Source of the DNA: Isoetes taiwanensis
Taxonomy: Eukaryota; Streptophyta; Lycopodiopsida; Isoetales; Isoetaceae
Direction of reading: 5' to 3'
Assembly: GCA_021234155.1 (NCBI GenBank)
Contig: JAJEKV010000016.1
Span: 18,102,698 to 18,166,697 of the forward strand
DNA: 64,000 nt
Part shown: piece after piece, positions 1 through 9,943 of the stretch
Numbering within the stretch: position 1 is the stretch's first letter
How the letters are laid out: each line of letters starts with the position of its first letter
Program-made: the position numbers and the translations under genes
Notes under the pieces: model-generated
The model's database searches: none
The model's input: the letters and a program-made list of their open reading frames with translations, nothing else
Told to the model about the DNA's origin: nothing

Positions 1-362
1 GGTAAGGAGAAGCACAGAATAGATCGATTCTAGCAATTCATGCATGCCTTTTGTGAATTTGAAGTAATCTGTAATGTAATCTGAAACAATTCTTCCCTGT
101 TCATTTCTTTCCCTATTCTCCCTATTCAAGTTCTCTGCATTAAGATAACAGTTCTCGTCTATGGCCTCTATGTGTTTCTTCTTGTTCCAAAGCCTTTATA
201 TGTTTCTTCTTGTTCCAAATCTATGGCAGATTCTGCTTCCATAACTTCCTTCTTTCAAAGCTCAACTTTCTTTTGTTTTCATGAATTTCTTTGTATCTTT
301 AGTACTGGCTATGAGAATGTTAACTGATTCTGTGTCCAGCACAGAAGGTTCTATGTCCAGCT

Positions 363-530
363 ATGGAACTGTGTAAGGGTGCTAAATTTGATTCAATTGA
401 AGCATGCAAGGCTGCAGTACGAGATCAAGCCGTCAAAGATCATGTGGAATTATCAGTGATCAAGTCTGATCGTTCTAGATACGCAGCTTACGAAGACTGC
501 AGCTTGTGGACTTGTTTTGCTACTCTAAGC
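363..530 (+). pseudogene. Mutator-like transposase N-terminal fragment
   Basis: The translated stretch beginning near GAKFDSIEACKAAVRDQAV, followed by ELSVIKSDRSRYAAY, has the pattern of the N-terminal DNA-binding region of plant MuDR/MULE transposases (an F-D-S-x-E-x-C-K-x-A-V-R-D start, then V-x-K-S-D-x-x-R-Y). Only about 55 residues are present. The frame ends at 554, and its last residues overlap the PPR fragment on the other strand. No transposase catalytic DDE domain or terminal inverted repeat is visible next to it, so it is a relic. It could instead derive from a domesticated MULE gene. The family call rests on pattern recognition only. Confidence 0.5.
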
Positions 531-696
531 GCACAAGCGCAGAAATATATGTGACACGACTTTGTTCCACATCCTCACGCTGCATGTAATAAAAAAGTTG
601 AAGACCTTTCTTATGTTGGCCACTCTGGACATATGCAGAAATCATGGAATTCCAATCAGAAACATTCTTTTCGCAAATCCTATCAAATACTAGATC
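522..696 (-). pseudogene. PPR-repeat protein fragment (PLS type)
   Basis: The minus-strand translation contains LVFDRICEKNVSDWNSMISA followed by YVQSGQHKKGLQLFYYMQRE and VTYISAL. This is the repeat pattern of plant pentatricopeptide-repeat proteins of the PLS class (F-D-x-I-x-x-K-N-V-x-x-W-N-x-M-I-x-A-Y, then G-x-x-x-x-G-L-x-L-F-x-x-M). Members bind organellar RNA and support editing or processing in plastids and mitochondria. Only about one and a half repeats remain, with no start region and no E/DYW tail. It is therefore a fragment, either a pseudogene or a piece carried by neighbouring repeats. Confidence 0.65.
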
Positions 697-793
697 GTTT
701 CTCTGTCGTTGCCTGTCGTTGCCTGCCCGAAGGGCATTTTGGTAATTTCCGGTTTGATAGGGGTACCTTGATAATTTGCCCATTTCGCAAGGG

Positions 794-1070
794 CATTTAA
801 AATATTAACTTTAACCTATGCATTTCATAGGTTAAACAACCATTGAAGTTCACTTTCATGTTTTAGGTCGAACCTTCACCTAGTGTAGATAGGTTCACCT
901 TGTATCTCTGAACCATAAGAAATACTGTGCATGCAACCTCAGTTATCACATGGATCAACTGGCAATGACATAGCAACCTCAGTTATTACATGAATCAACT
1001 GAGAAATCCTATTATAATATGAACATAATCCTTCACTCTCCCTTCTATTATAATATGAACATAATCCTTC
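794..1070 (-). repeat. truncated 3' LTR of copia element
   Basis: This segment matches 6596-6837 with a few substitutions and stops abruptly at 794. On the coding side, a ~36-bp unit containing the LTR start and the purine tract (AAGGGAGAG on the minus strand) is present twice, at about 1013-1044 and 1045-1080. Two possible LTR starts therefore exist, near 1034 and 1070. Confidence 0.8.
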
Positions 1071-1082
1071 ACTCTCCCTTCA

Positions 1083-3774
1083 TATTATAATCAGTGCAGC
1101 TTATCAATTTTCTCATATTGCAGAATTTACTGTCAGATAATGGTTTGGTTAACAAGTCTACCAACTGCATATTTGTATGAACATACTGAACTTGTATTAT
1201 ATTTCTTTGCACCAAGTCTCGAATAAGATGCATTTCCAATTCTATATGCTTTGTCCTTTCATGCATTATAGGATTCCTTGTCATTGCAATACAACTAGTG
1301 CTATCTGATTGTATAACAAGAGGATCTTTTTGTTTCATATCAAGTTCTTCTAGAAGCCGTCTGATCCAAACAAGTTCTTACGCAACTAGTGTAGTTGCTG
1401 AATATTCAGCCTCTGCTGAAGATAAAGCAATAGATTTCTGTTTCTTGCCTTACAAGATATAGGGCCTCCTTCTAATATAAAAATGAAGGCCTTGAAATTG
1501 AAACGGTGGCGCAGCTAGGGCGGCAGGGTTAGGCGGCTTCTTGCCGCCTCTCTAAATCGGCACTGCTGCGGTGGAGAGAGATCTTTCTTGCTTCTCTGGA
1601 GCCAGGCAGGAGATCCTTACGACGCTTTGTCTCAGCTGGTTGAAGATGATGCGGTTTTCTCAAAGGTCTGATTATGCTGCAGAACCAGTTTCTTGCAGAT
1701 TTCAAGATCTGTTTGTCTTGGATCTGGATCGACCGGGAGGCAGGTTTAGGGCATAATTTTCTTTGAGTCTTTCGTGCATATTTATTTTGGAGCAGGTCTG
1801 GCATCGTAGGTTCTTCCCTTATCTTTCACACTTTTTTACTGGCAAAGAGATTCAGATTGTATTGCAGACTGAAGAGGACACGGTATGTCATCCCTCTAGA
1901 TTTCGTGAATTCTATATACCCTACAGTAGATTCTTTGTCAGAGAGTTGCATGAACTGTAATCTTGCATAAGAAAGGAATTTTTTAAGAAAGCAGCACTGT
2001 TGGAGAATATTTTTATGTAAGTCTATCCAGGGATGAGCTCCTAGAGAATGGGCTTCGTGCCTAAGGACTCCATGTCAGTGTTGCAATCTTGAGAATTCTC
2101 TGGGCGCCTCAAGTTATATTCTGGCAGTTTTTTGACAGATTGGATTTACAGGAATGGATTGAGATGATAATGCCGAGCTAGGGACATCCAAATGCGGAGA
2201 TATATTATGCACTGGGCTTTTGAGAGAGGAGTTTGGCGGCTGGGCTTGTTCTAAGCCTAGCCAACATTAGGATGACCGTATTTTCCCAACAATGCAGCAT
2301 TGCATCAAAGATCCCTCTATGGTGTCTATAGTTCGATCGGATCTTAGAGGGCAGTGAGCAGTGGCAGCTCTATGGAACAGTGTGGCAGGCTATTCTACAA
2401 AAACATGTCCTTTTATCTGGTATGCTTTCTGTTATTTGTGAAAGCTTTTGTGCTTAATTTTATCAAGCCATAAGAGGGCTATCTGATTTGCTAAAATATT
2501 TCCAACTTAACTCTTAAAGGAGTTTTGAATAAGCATAGCATATGGGAAGCGAAGATGTTGAGGTATGCTCCTGTAGTAACTTCCCATATTGTGAATGCAT
2601 GTACTCTTTTATTCTGATAATATAAAAAATGGCACCTTCATGGTGTCCCCTTGCCTTAAAAAAAAAAAAAAAAAAAAAAAGGAATTCAGATGTAGATTTC
2701 CTTTCATCCATATCTCCTGCCCAGTTTGAGTCATATAAGATTTAAGGTTAAGATTGTCACTGTTAAACTCGATTCCAAAGTGAGTTGTGCCCCTAAGGTA
2801 TCTTAAAACCCTTTTTGCTGACTGCCAATGAGCTGAACCTGGGTCATTGCAATATCTGCTCAATATATTAACTGCAAAAGCAATATCTGGTCTGGTGCTG
2901 TTAGCTAAGTATAATAGACAACCAATTAATTCTCTATATGGTACATTTTTCATTTCATTTCTTTCCTTTTCTGATTGAGGAGACATTCTGCTTGAGAGTT
3001 TGCTGCCAGGTACCATTGGAGTCTTGACAGCCTTAGACTCTCCCATATTGAATCTTTTTAAGACTCCCTCTATGTTTTGCCCTTGAGATAAGCATAATAT
3101 TTTGTTTGCCCTGTCTCGATATACCTCAATTCCTAAAAATTTCTTTAACTCTTCCAAGTCCGACATCTTGAATCTCTCACTTAGAATATTCTTGCACTTT
3201 TGTAAGATCTCATCATTGTTACTAACCATGATATTGTCATCGACATATAAAGTAATATAGCAGAATTCTTCACCCTGTTTAAATAGATAGATATTTCCAT
3301 CATTATTTAATTTAACAAACCCTTGCTCCTATAAATAAGAATCCATGCATAGGTACCATTGCCTTGGGGATTGTTTCAATCCATAAACTGCTCTTTTTAA
3401 TTTCCATACTTTATCTCTCCCTTCCTCAAAACCAGGTGGTTGTCTCATATATATATCTCCTCCTCTAATTTGGCATTCAAAAAGGCTGTAGTGACATCCA
3501 TATGATGTATCTCTAGATCCTTAGCATTAGCCATAGCTAGCAACATTCTAATGCTTGCCATCTTAACTATTGGTGAAAAGGTGTCCTTATAATCTACTCC
3601 ATACTTTTGTGTGAATCCTTGTGCCACTAACCTTGCTTTGTGCTTAATGGATTTATTGTCACTTCCTTGCTTGATTTTGAAAATCCACTTGCAGCCAATT
3701 ATGTTTTTCTCTTTGGGTGGATCAACTACATCATAGGTATCTGTACTTTTGAAAGCATTTAGCTCATCCTCCAT
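1083..3774 (-). pseudogene. copia reverse transcriptase and RNase H, interrupted
   Basis: The RT starts near 3774 (KWIFKIKQGSDNKSIKHKAR, then ARLVAQGF and DVTTAFLNA), continues through a shifted frame with the YVDD active site near 3235-3245, and reaches the RNase H joint (YLRGT). RNase H is then cut at KSTSEFLF by the 1487-2681 insertion. It resumes at about 1340-1486 with GGPISC and SSAEAEYSATTLVA, and ends at 1083-1338 with LVDLLTKPL. The RT copies element RNA into DNA. There are several frameshifts besides the insertion. Confidence 0.88.
1487..2681 (+). mobile_element. poly-A retroposon inserted in copia RNase H
   Basis: This is a 1.2-kb block with no copia similarity. It splits the RNase H frame between F-L-F and the next copia codons and ends in 23 A (2658-2680) on the plus strand. 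A short repeat (AAAATGAA before it, AAAAGGAA after it) is compatible with a small target duplication, but the A tract makes its length uncertain. Its 5' end is GC-rich with a G-G-C-G-G-C-A-G-G-G-T-T-A-G-G motif. That recalls the start of the larger retroposon at 42589. No long open frame is present. It looks like a non-autonomous LINE derivative or a retroposed transcript. Confidence 0.65.
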
Positions 3775-3799
3775 TGCCCTTTTCCACTAACATTTATCT

Positions 3800-5216
3800 G
3801 CACTATTGAAGGCTTCTTCAACAGTTTTGGGTGCTTCTACATCTAGCAAAGCTAGTATTTCTACTAAGTTTAACTCATTTAGTTCATGTCTGAGTCTTTT
3901 GCTTTTTCCTGATGCATCTCTACCAAAAAATTCAGTATGTACCTTGACCTCTTCTTGTAAAATCTGGGTTTGAGTCCTCCTTTGCCTTTTTTGAATCTCT
4001 TCTTCTTCTGTTCTGTTGTTGTCTGCATCTTTTTCTTGCCATATTATCAGCATCATTAATGATCTCTGGTTCCAAATCTCTATGAACCTGCATGTTGACA
4101 GGATTAGCATTAATTTCAATATGATCATCATCACTTGTGTACTCATTATCTACATGCCTCAGTTCTTGCACCAATTCTTTTGTTTTATCCTGATTGTCAT
4201 ATCCTACCAAATAGGTGATTCTGGCTCTATCATCGAGTTTCAACCTTTTCTCTTTTGGGATATGCACATATCCTAAGCAACCATAAATCTTAAATTTTTC
4301 ATAGCTTGGTGTTGTACCAGACCATAGCATCTCTGGTATTGAACCATTAATGCTTGTTGATAGCAGATTATTTTGTATTTCTACTGTTGTTCTACTGCAG
4401 TTTTTGCTGCCTCATCTCAAAGAAAGTTTGGTAATCCTGCATGCTTAATCATAGCCCGAACAGCATTTAATATAGTCCTATTCTTCCTCTCTGCAACTCC
4501 ATTCTGCTGAGGAGAATGACTACAAGTCAGTTGTCTCTGAATTCCATTTTCTTTTCAATATCTCTTGAACTTATTAGATAAATATTCTCCTCCTCTATCT
4601 GAGCGTATTTTCTTTATTTTCCTGCCTGTTTCAAGCTCTACTTCAGCAGCAAATGCTTTAAATGCTCAAATGCTTCATCTTTAGTCCTTAGACAAGTGAT
4701 TTTTGCTTTCCTACTATAATCATCAATGAATGTCATGAAGTATTTCTTCCCTCCAATGCTTCTTACATTCAATAGTCCACACAAATCTGTGTGTATGATA
4801 TCCAGTACCCTTTTGGCTCTCTTGTAGGATTTTTTGAACGGAAACCTAGTGTGCTTTCCAAGCATACAACCATAACAAATATTTTTCTTAGCAGTTGTCT
4901 CACTGGATTTAATTAAGCCCTGCTTGATCATGAGTTCCACATTTTTATTGCTAGTGTGGCATAATCTTTCATGCCAAGTACTAACATCTGGAGCAATAAT
5001 GGCATTTATAACTGGCAAACAATGATTGTCCGATCCAAAAAGGTTCCCAACTCTTTTGCCAAAAAACTTGATTTCATTATTTAGAAGGATAGTACGTTGT
5101 AATCTGTTGAATACAACAGTATATCCCATATCAACCAATTGACTAATATAAATTAAATTTCTGACTAATGATGGCACACAAAGCACATCCTTTAAAACTA
5201 CTGCATTTCCTTGTAA
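3800..5216 (-). pseudogene. copia protease end and integrase
   Basis: The open piece 4638-5186 begins in the spacer after protease (VPSLVRNLIYISQLVDMGY). It continues into the integrase zinc domain (WHERLCH, then C-Y-G-C) and the first catalytic region (HTDLCG, FIDDYSR). After stops around 4340-4640, the piece 3932-4330 carries the end of the integrase core and C-terminal region (GCLGYVHIPKEKR, YLVGYDNQDK). Integrase inserts the cDNA into host chromosomes. Multiple stops and frame changes make it inactive. Confidence 0.85.
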
Positions 5217-5224
5217 ATCAAATA

Positions 5225-6179
5225 ATTCTAAGACACCAGCACACTGAACTTTCTTGAGTGAAGTTTAAAGTAGCATTTGCCTTGCTTTTCCCTTGACTAT
5301 TATTTCTGTTGGATCTCCCTCTCCCTGCTTTGCTACTAGAGCATCTATTTGCAAAGTGGCCTTTTCCACCACAATTATAGCACTCTACTTCCTTTAGTTT
5401 AGGACAAACTGACTTTAAATGACCAAGTGATGGACCGACCTGTCTTTTTCCTTTTGCATCCCTTGAAGTTTTTGGCTTGAATTTGGTTTTTCCAGTATAT
5501 AAAACCTCTACATTTTCTTCAAAATCTTCAAATAAGACCTTGGTCTGCTCAAACTCAGTCCTTATCATTTCTTCAGTAGTTTCCCTATCTTTTGCTACAT
5601 TCCTTATCAAAGTAGCCAACTGCTTATTCCCTTCTACTGCTTTTGCTACATGTAAGAGCTTTTGCTATTCTGTCATAATTACTCCAGCCCCTTCAAGGTC
5701 TGCAATTATATTATCAAACCTTAAAAAAAACTTGTGAGATCATCTTCCTCTTTAAGTCTAAGTAATCTAAGTTTTTTATCCAAGATATCAATTTGAGATG
5801 ATGATTTTTCTTCATAATGCTGAAGTAAATACCTCCATATTAGACCTGGTGATTTGCCTCTAATTTTTAGCAAAATAGATGCACCAACCTTGCTAGTTAG
5901 AATAGCATATGCTTCCTTGACCTTTGCTGGACTTATAGCCACTCTTTCAGCTGCTACCATGTCAGAAGAGCTGCTTTCTCTTCTATCTGCAGCCACACTA
6001 GAAGAAGTACTGCTCCTGCCTGCCACAACACTAGTAGAATCATTAGATTCTGAAACCAACTCCCATAAGTCCTCATTCTCTAAAACATTTTTGATCTGCT
6101 CTTTCCATATTTGAAATCCTGGACCTCCGTCATAGATTTTTATTCCATTGAGTAGAGACGCTCCAAATCTGCGAGACAT
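5225..6179 (-). pseudogene. gag: copia gag with zinc knuckle
   Basis: The frame starts at 6179 just after the primer site. It gives a capsid region (around W-K-E-Q-I-K and the Y-E-E-K, L-L-R-L-K-E-E-D-D-L motifs typical of copia UBN2-type Gag) and, about 230 residues on, the nucleocapsid knuckle CYNCGGKGHFANRC near 5345-5390. The protein packages element RNA into virus-like particles. The reading frame is broken near 5620-5720, so two open pieces remain (5721-6179 and 5218-5619). Sequence shortly after the knuckle runs into the protease region, which is not cleanly open. Confidence 0.85.
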
Positions 6180-6191
6180 TATAACATGGAT

Positions 6192-6203
6192 GCTCTGATA
6201 CCA
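6192..6203 (-). other. primer binding site, tRNA-iMet
   Basis: The minus strand reads TGGTATCAGAGC. This is the standard plant retrotransposon primer site, complementary to the 3' end of initiator tRNA-Met, and it lies one base inside the 5' LTR. Confidence 0.9.
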
Positions 6204-6204
6204 C

Positions 6205-6837
6205 TGTTATAATTTTAGTAAAAAGATCTAGCAGAATTGTCAATCTAAGATGCAATTATAAGTCAATCAATAACACTTGTTAAGCATAGTTGCAACATAA
6301 CCTCAAATATTGTTTAAAACAATTGAACAGATACAATGGTTACTGTAGCAATGAGAAAATACACTGTAGCAATGGAATACCAATGAATTTCAAGTCTTAA
6401 ATTTTGAGAGCACAGGCATTCATCCTGTGATGAATCCGGATCAAATCAACTGTATATATCCTATTCAATCACTGCTACTATTTATTTTGAGTTAGGCGGC
6501 ACCGATTCACAAAGAATCGGCTCCACTTTTCTTGTCGACGTTCATGGAGCTGCTATTTCCATTTTGCCTCCATTCGACCTTTGAAACTAATTTAACATTT
6601 AAAATATTAACTTTAACCTATGCATTTCATAGGTTAAACAACCATTGAAGTTCACTTTCATGTTTTAGGTCGAACCTTCACCTAGTGTTGATAGGTTCAC
6701 CTTGTATCTCTGAACCATAAGAAATACTGCGCATGCAACCTCAGTTATCACATGGATCAACTGGCAATGACATAACAACCTCAGTTATTACATGAATCAA
6801 CAGAGAAATCCTATTATAATATGAACATAATCCTTCA
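6205..6837 (-). repeat. 5' LTR of copia element
   Basis: The 633-bp LTR reads on the minus strand from TGAAGGATTATG to AATTATAACA, that is, TG to CA. It is placed by the primer site directly inside it. Its U3 half (6596-6837) matches 794 to about 1035 nearly base for base. The remaining ~390 bp have no partner in the window, which shows the truncation of the other LTR. Confidence 0.85.
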
Positions 6838-6975
6838 ATTATAATGTTGCATGCATAACGCTAAAACATTAATAATGCTTTGACGCTACAAGATTTTTAT
6901 GTGGTTGATTTGAGCAGACATTGCATTGTCAAATGTTGGACATTAATAATGGGTTTAACTGCACAAGTTTGGACT

Positions 6976-7030
6976 AAAGAAATGTTTGCGGCGGCCTTGG
7001 CCGCCGCGATAAATTTCTTGTAATATTAAA
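6976..7030. repeat. inverted-repeat end with GC palindrome, left copy
   Basis: The core GCGGCGGCC-TT-GGCCGCCGC is a perfect palindrome followed by GATAAATTTCTTGTA. The reverse complement of the same ~50-bp segment stands at 18086-18140. The two copies could be the terminal inverted repeats of one DNA transposon or two copies of a short palindromic repeat. No target duplication could be fixed. Confidence 0.6.
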
Positions 7031-7399
7031 GTTGTATCCAATTTACTACAATTGACCATTGATGACATACACAGACTTGATTGGTAAGGCTTTTCCTCTC
7101 AAGACGAAGAGGCATGCTGGTAAAAGAATGCTAAGTTGTATCGCAAAGTTGTAGTTTAGGCCCACTTATATATTTCAGTTATATGTTGATATTAGCTTCC
7201 ACATGACCATCATTTTAGGTTCTGAGTTTTTGGAGGCACCTCCAGGTGTCGTCGAAAGAAAAAATACAGAAAGAGGGCATGACATTGATCAAGCACTTCA
7301 GACAGAGGAGGATGGTGATTAAACGTCGAGCACAGCCACTCAATAATCCAATACTAATGTTTGTGTTTCATGTTTGTGATTCATACTTCTTAACAGATC

Positions 7400-8870
7400 T
7401 ATGCAATGCTCTTATTTGATCAAATGAAAACAGTCCTGAATTATAAGTTTAAACTTGAACCAAGCTTCAAGACTCATTTGGTTTTTATATTTTTACATGT
7501 TGATAATGTTCTTTGTCCTGCTCAACTTGAAACTGGCCCAGGACTGGTGATAGCAGAGGTAGAAGTCTCTAAAGGCTTGCAACGTCTTGCAAATAGCAAG
7601 GGTGCATATGTAGGTGGCCTGCATGCAAAATTGTTAGAATGTGTTGGACCACAGATTGTTCCCGTCCTTACTGGTATGTTCACATGGCTTTTAGGAAGGC
7701 TGCCCCTCGAGAAGGACGCAGGGGGGGCCATGATGGGCTAAAAGCAGTTTTTCAACACATGTATCGCCCACATGCTTTTTGGCATCTATCAAGCAAAAAT
7801 ACAACCAGTAGCATCTTGATGCACTAAGTACTTTCTGCTAGGTCACTGGAATGTGCATCAATTTGGCAAACCAAATTGCTCCTAATGTCATCTAAGTCAC
7901 CAAGGTCAAGAGGTTGAAGTCGTGCAAACATACAAGTACCAAGGAGTGGAGTTCACTACTACCACTGGGACACTTGTATTAGACAACGGGTGACGACATG
8001 CTAGAAGGTTTTTTTGCAATGGAGAATAACTGTCATATATCTGAACCTTATGACTGATCACATCAGTCACACCTTATGACTGTTCAGGGTGCTTCTGTAT
8101 GGAGTGGAAGTATGGGGGCCAATGATATCACTTTTCACTTGGGAGGACTTGGAACTGGTACAAAAAGCCTTTTTACTCGAGCACTTGGAGCCAAGTCCAT
8201 AATCCCATATCAAATTCTTCTCCAAGAGACCAGGTTCCTACCTTTTCAAAGAGCTACTTTGGAACACCACATTATATACTATAAAAAAAAGTGGTGCGCA
8301 TGGGAGGGTCATGCCTTCCAAACCTCCCTGACACAATAGCCATGGATCCGCAACGCTTTAAAGCTTGTTGGAAACGAGCCACTTTGTTCTCCAGATGAAA
8401 TGTACAGGAACAGAGGTGCATATTGATGCATAACACTGAGGATCACAAACACCTAAAATAGTATCTGGATGCATGTTTTCTAAGTAAGCTTTGGGATAGC
8501 AGTGCTTTGGAGTTGGTAAAGACAATGCACTACAAAAATCAGATTAATCCCATGCTTGCAAGAGGACTACCACGGTACTTGTTAATGCATTTACCCATGA
8601 AAAACTGCCCAGTGATTACATTTATTCGCACAGAAGCATATCGCCTCAGAATTGAGATAGGCAGATGTACTCGGAACCGCGAGAAAATAGGATTTGCCAG
8701 TGCTGCCAACCGAGAGTGATTGAAGATGAGTGCCATACTCTTCAAAACTGCCTCCAAGTTTGCACTCATTTCGGTGCAGTATTACGGGTTTCCTACACGA
8801 AACCAACCACTGCATATACTGCCCCTGATCATTGCATTGACATGTACAAAATGTATGTATTCTGGTAAGG
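7400..8870 (+). pseudogene. LINE-type reverse transcriptase C-terminal relic
   Basis: Scattered frames follow the order seen at the C-terminal end of LINE open reading frames. Around 7930-7960 is a YKYQGVEF motif. A LLYGVEVWGP-like segment near 8085-8125 is read with a frame change. Then come IIPYQILLQETRFLPFQRAT (8200-8260) and, near 8640-8760, a cysteine cluster read as C-Q-C-C...V-I-E-D-E-C-H-T-L-Q-N-C. The same cluster occurs in the relic at 38515-38861. Many stops and frameshifts are present. The tyrosine-recombinase element begins at 8859, so it probably inserted into this relic. Confidence 0.6.
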
Positions 8871-8900
8871 GACTCGCAATGCACACCAAACCGGCCATAG
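8859..8900 (-). repeat. split direct repeat B2 (3' end)
   Basis: About 42 bp repeat B1 with two or three differences (ATTCTGGTAAGGGACTCGC). This is the 3' boundary of the element. The flank to its left is LINE-like sequence. Confidence 0.85.
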
Positions 8901-9032
8901 ATAGGGCTTTTCATTCATCACAGCAGCAGTTTACAGCAGTTCAAAACAATGTAGTCAGTGGGGGGCTGACCATAGGAACAACGTCGAGCCCCCCTCATAA
9001 ATATAATACATAGGCAAGACAAGACGAGGCTA

Positions 9033-9113
9033 GTGGTGACACCTTCTCATCGGGATGAAAAACCCCGCCCTTTCGGGTTTTCGAGGAAAACCCTAATGAG
9101 AAACCGTCACCAC
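9033..9113 (-). ncRNA. conserved structured hairpin motif in A2-B2 spacer
   Basis: Two nested stems close this 81-nt segment: GTGGTGAC (9033-9040) with GTCACCAC (9106-9113), and TTCTCAT (9044-9050) with ATGAGAA (9096-9102). Inside are a GGGTTTTC/GAAAACCC hairpin and an A-rich/CCCCGCCC tract. The same core, with entirely different but still complementary flanking stems, lies in the same spacer position of the 1.1-kb derivatives (41851-41935 and 51091-51172). Conservation of core and pairing suggests an RNA or single-stranded DNA structure. It does not match the hammerhead or twister motifs I know. Its function is unknown. Confidence 0.6.
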
Positions 9114-9390
9114 CCCCTCATAAGCTGCCTGCAACCATAGCCAAGGAGCACGCTAGAGCTGGATCACGGACTTGAGTGCGAGATGTCTAAGGACCTGAAA
9201 GAAAACCATAAGCAAGCACCCGTCATAGGTTAGACCCAAAAAAAAAAAAAATATCCGATGGAACCAACCCACCTGTGCAAAAGGACCTGGTGTGGAGTAG
9301 ATCATGTGGTGACAAATCTAATAAACCCGCATCGCCTGAAGGTGGATCAACCCTACCGAATAACACCATAACAACATGAAACAAAACAAA

Positions 9391-9600
9391 GATCACCCCA
9401 AGGGTGGTCCAGATGAAAAATATACATATAGATATATAAGCAAAATAAGATCACCGAGGGTGGACCGATAAAAATAGATATATGTAGACATGAAAAAAGC
9501 AACAAGATCACCCCATGGGTGGACCAAATGAAAAAATACATATATATATCGCTAAAAGATCACCCTGGGGGGACCGGATAAAATAGATATATAAAGTTCT
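9391..9600. repeat. four ~57-bp tandem repeats
   Basis: Four imperfect units each begin GATCACC, followed by a GGGTGGACC-like segment, AAAAATA and ATATATA. They lie within the A2-B2 spacer of the tyrosine-recombinase element. Each unit start carries a small CACCCC/GGGTGG self-complementary segment. Confidence 0.75.
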
Positions 9601-9707
9601 CGCATGACCTCCAAAGGTGGAAAATAACATGCACCCCAGTGTAACAACAACTTAAATGAAACAAAACAATGTAACAAAAACCCGGGAACAACCTATGGGG
9701 CGGGTGA

Positions 9708-9848
9708 GGAGGGAGTCAAAGGCAAAGATGGAGAACTCCGGCTTGCTGCGGAGAAGAACGCCGATAACCTCGCTACAACCGGAATGATCGCCCATATAGC
9801 AGCCGCCCTTCCAGTAATGCCGATCCGACGGCTCGGATCGATGCCATT
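9708..9848 (-). repeat. split direct repeat A2
   Basis: Direct copy of A1 with small indels. It ends in the same palindrome at about 9822-9841 and abuts B1 at the shared ATT (9846-9848). Confidence 0.9.
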
Positions 9849-9890
9849 CTGTAAGGGACTCGCGAATGCACACCAAACCGCCCACCAGCC
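9846..9890 (-). repeat. split direct repeat B1
   Basis: ATTCTGTAAGGGACTCGCG and the following AATGCACACCAAACC match B2 at 8859-8900. It lies between the recombinase stop (about 9944) and A2, as expected for this element class. Confidence 0.85.
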
Positions 9891-9943
9891 AGAAACTTCA
9901 ATCTAAAGGCCTGCGGCTGAGACCTCCGGTGTGATGACTCGAG

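Larger units (their letters stand above)
794..6837 (-). mobile_element. Ty1/copia LTR retrotransposon, decayed
   Basis: Read on the minus strand, the order is 5' LTR (6205-6837), initiator-tRNA-Met primer site, gag with a zinc knuckle, integrase, reverse transcriptase with YVDD, RNase H, a purine tract and a 3' LTR remnant. Integrase before reverse transcriptase defines copia. The frame is broken by several stops and frameshifts and by a 1.2-kb insertion at 1487-2681. The 3' LTR keeps only the first ~240-280 bp of the 633-bp LTR, so the far end is deleted and no target-site duplication can be read. The element is inactive. Confidence 0.9.

Noticed and set aside
9033-9113. Hammerhead ribozyme reading of the spacer hairpin (CGATGAG and CGAAA present on one strand)
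   Set aside because: The CUGAUGA-like segment is not kept in the derivative copies and the order of motifs is wrong for a hammerhead. Only a generic structured motif is claimed.
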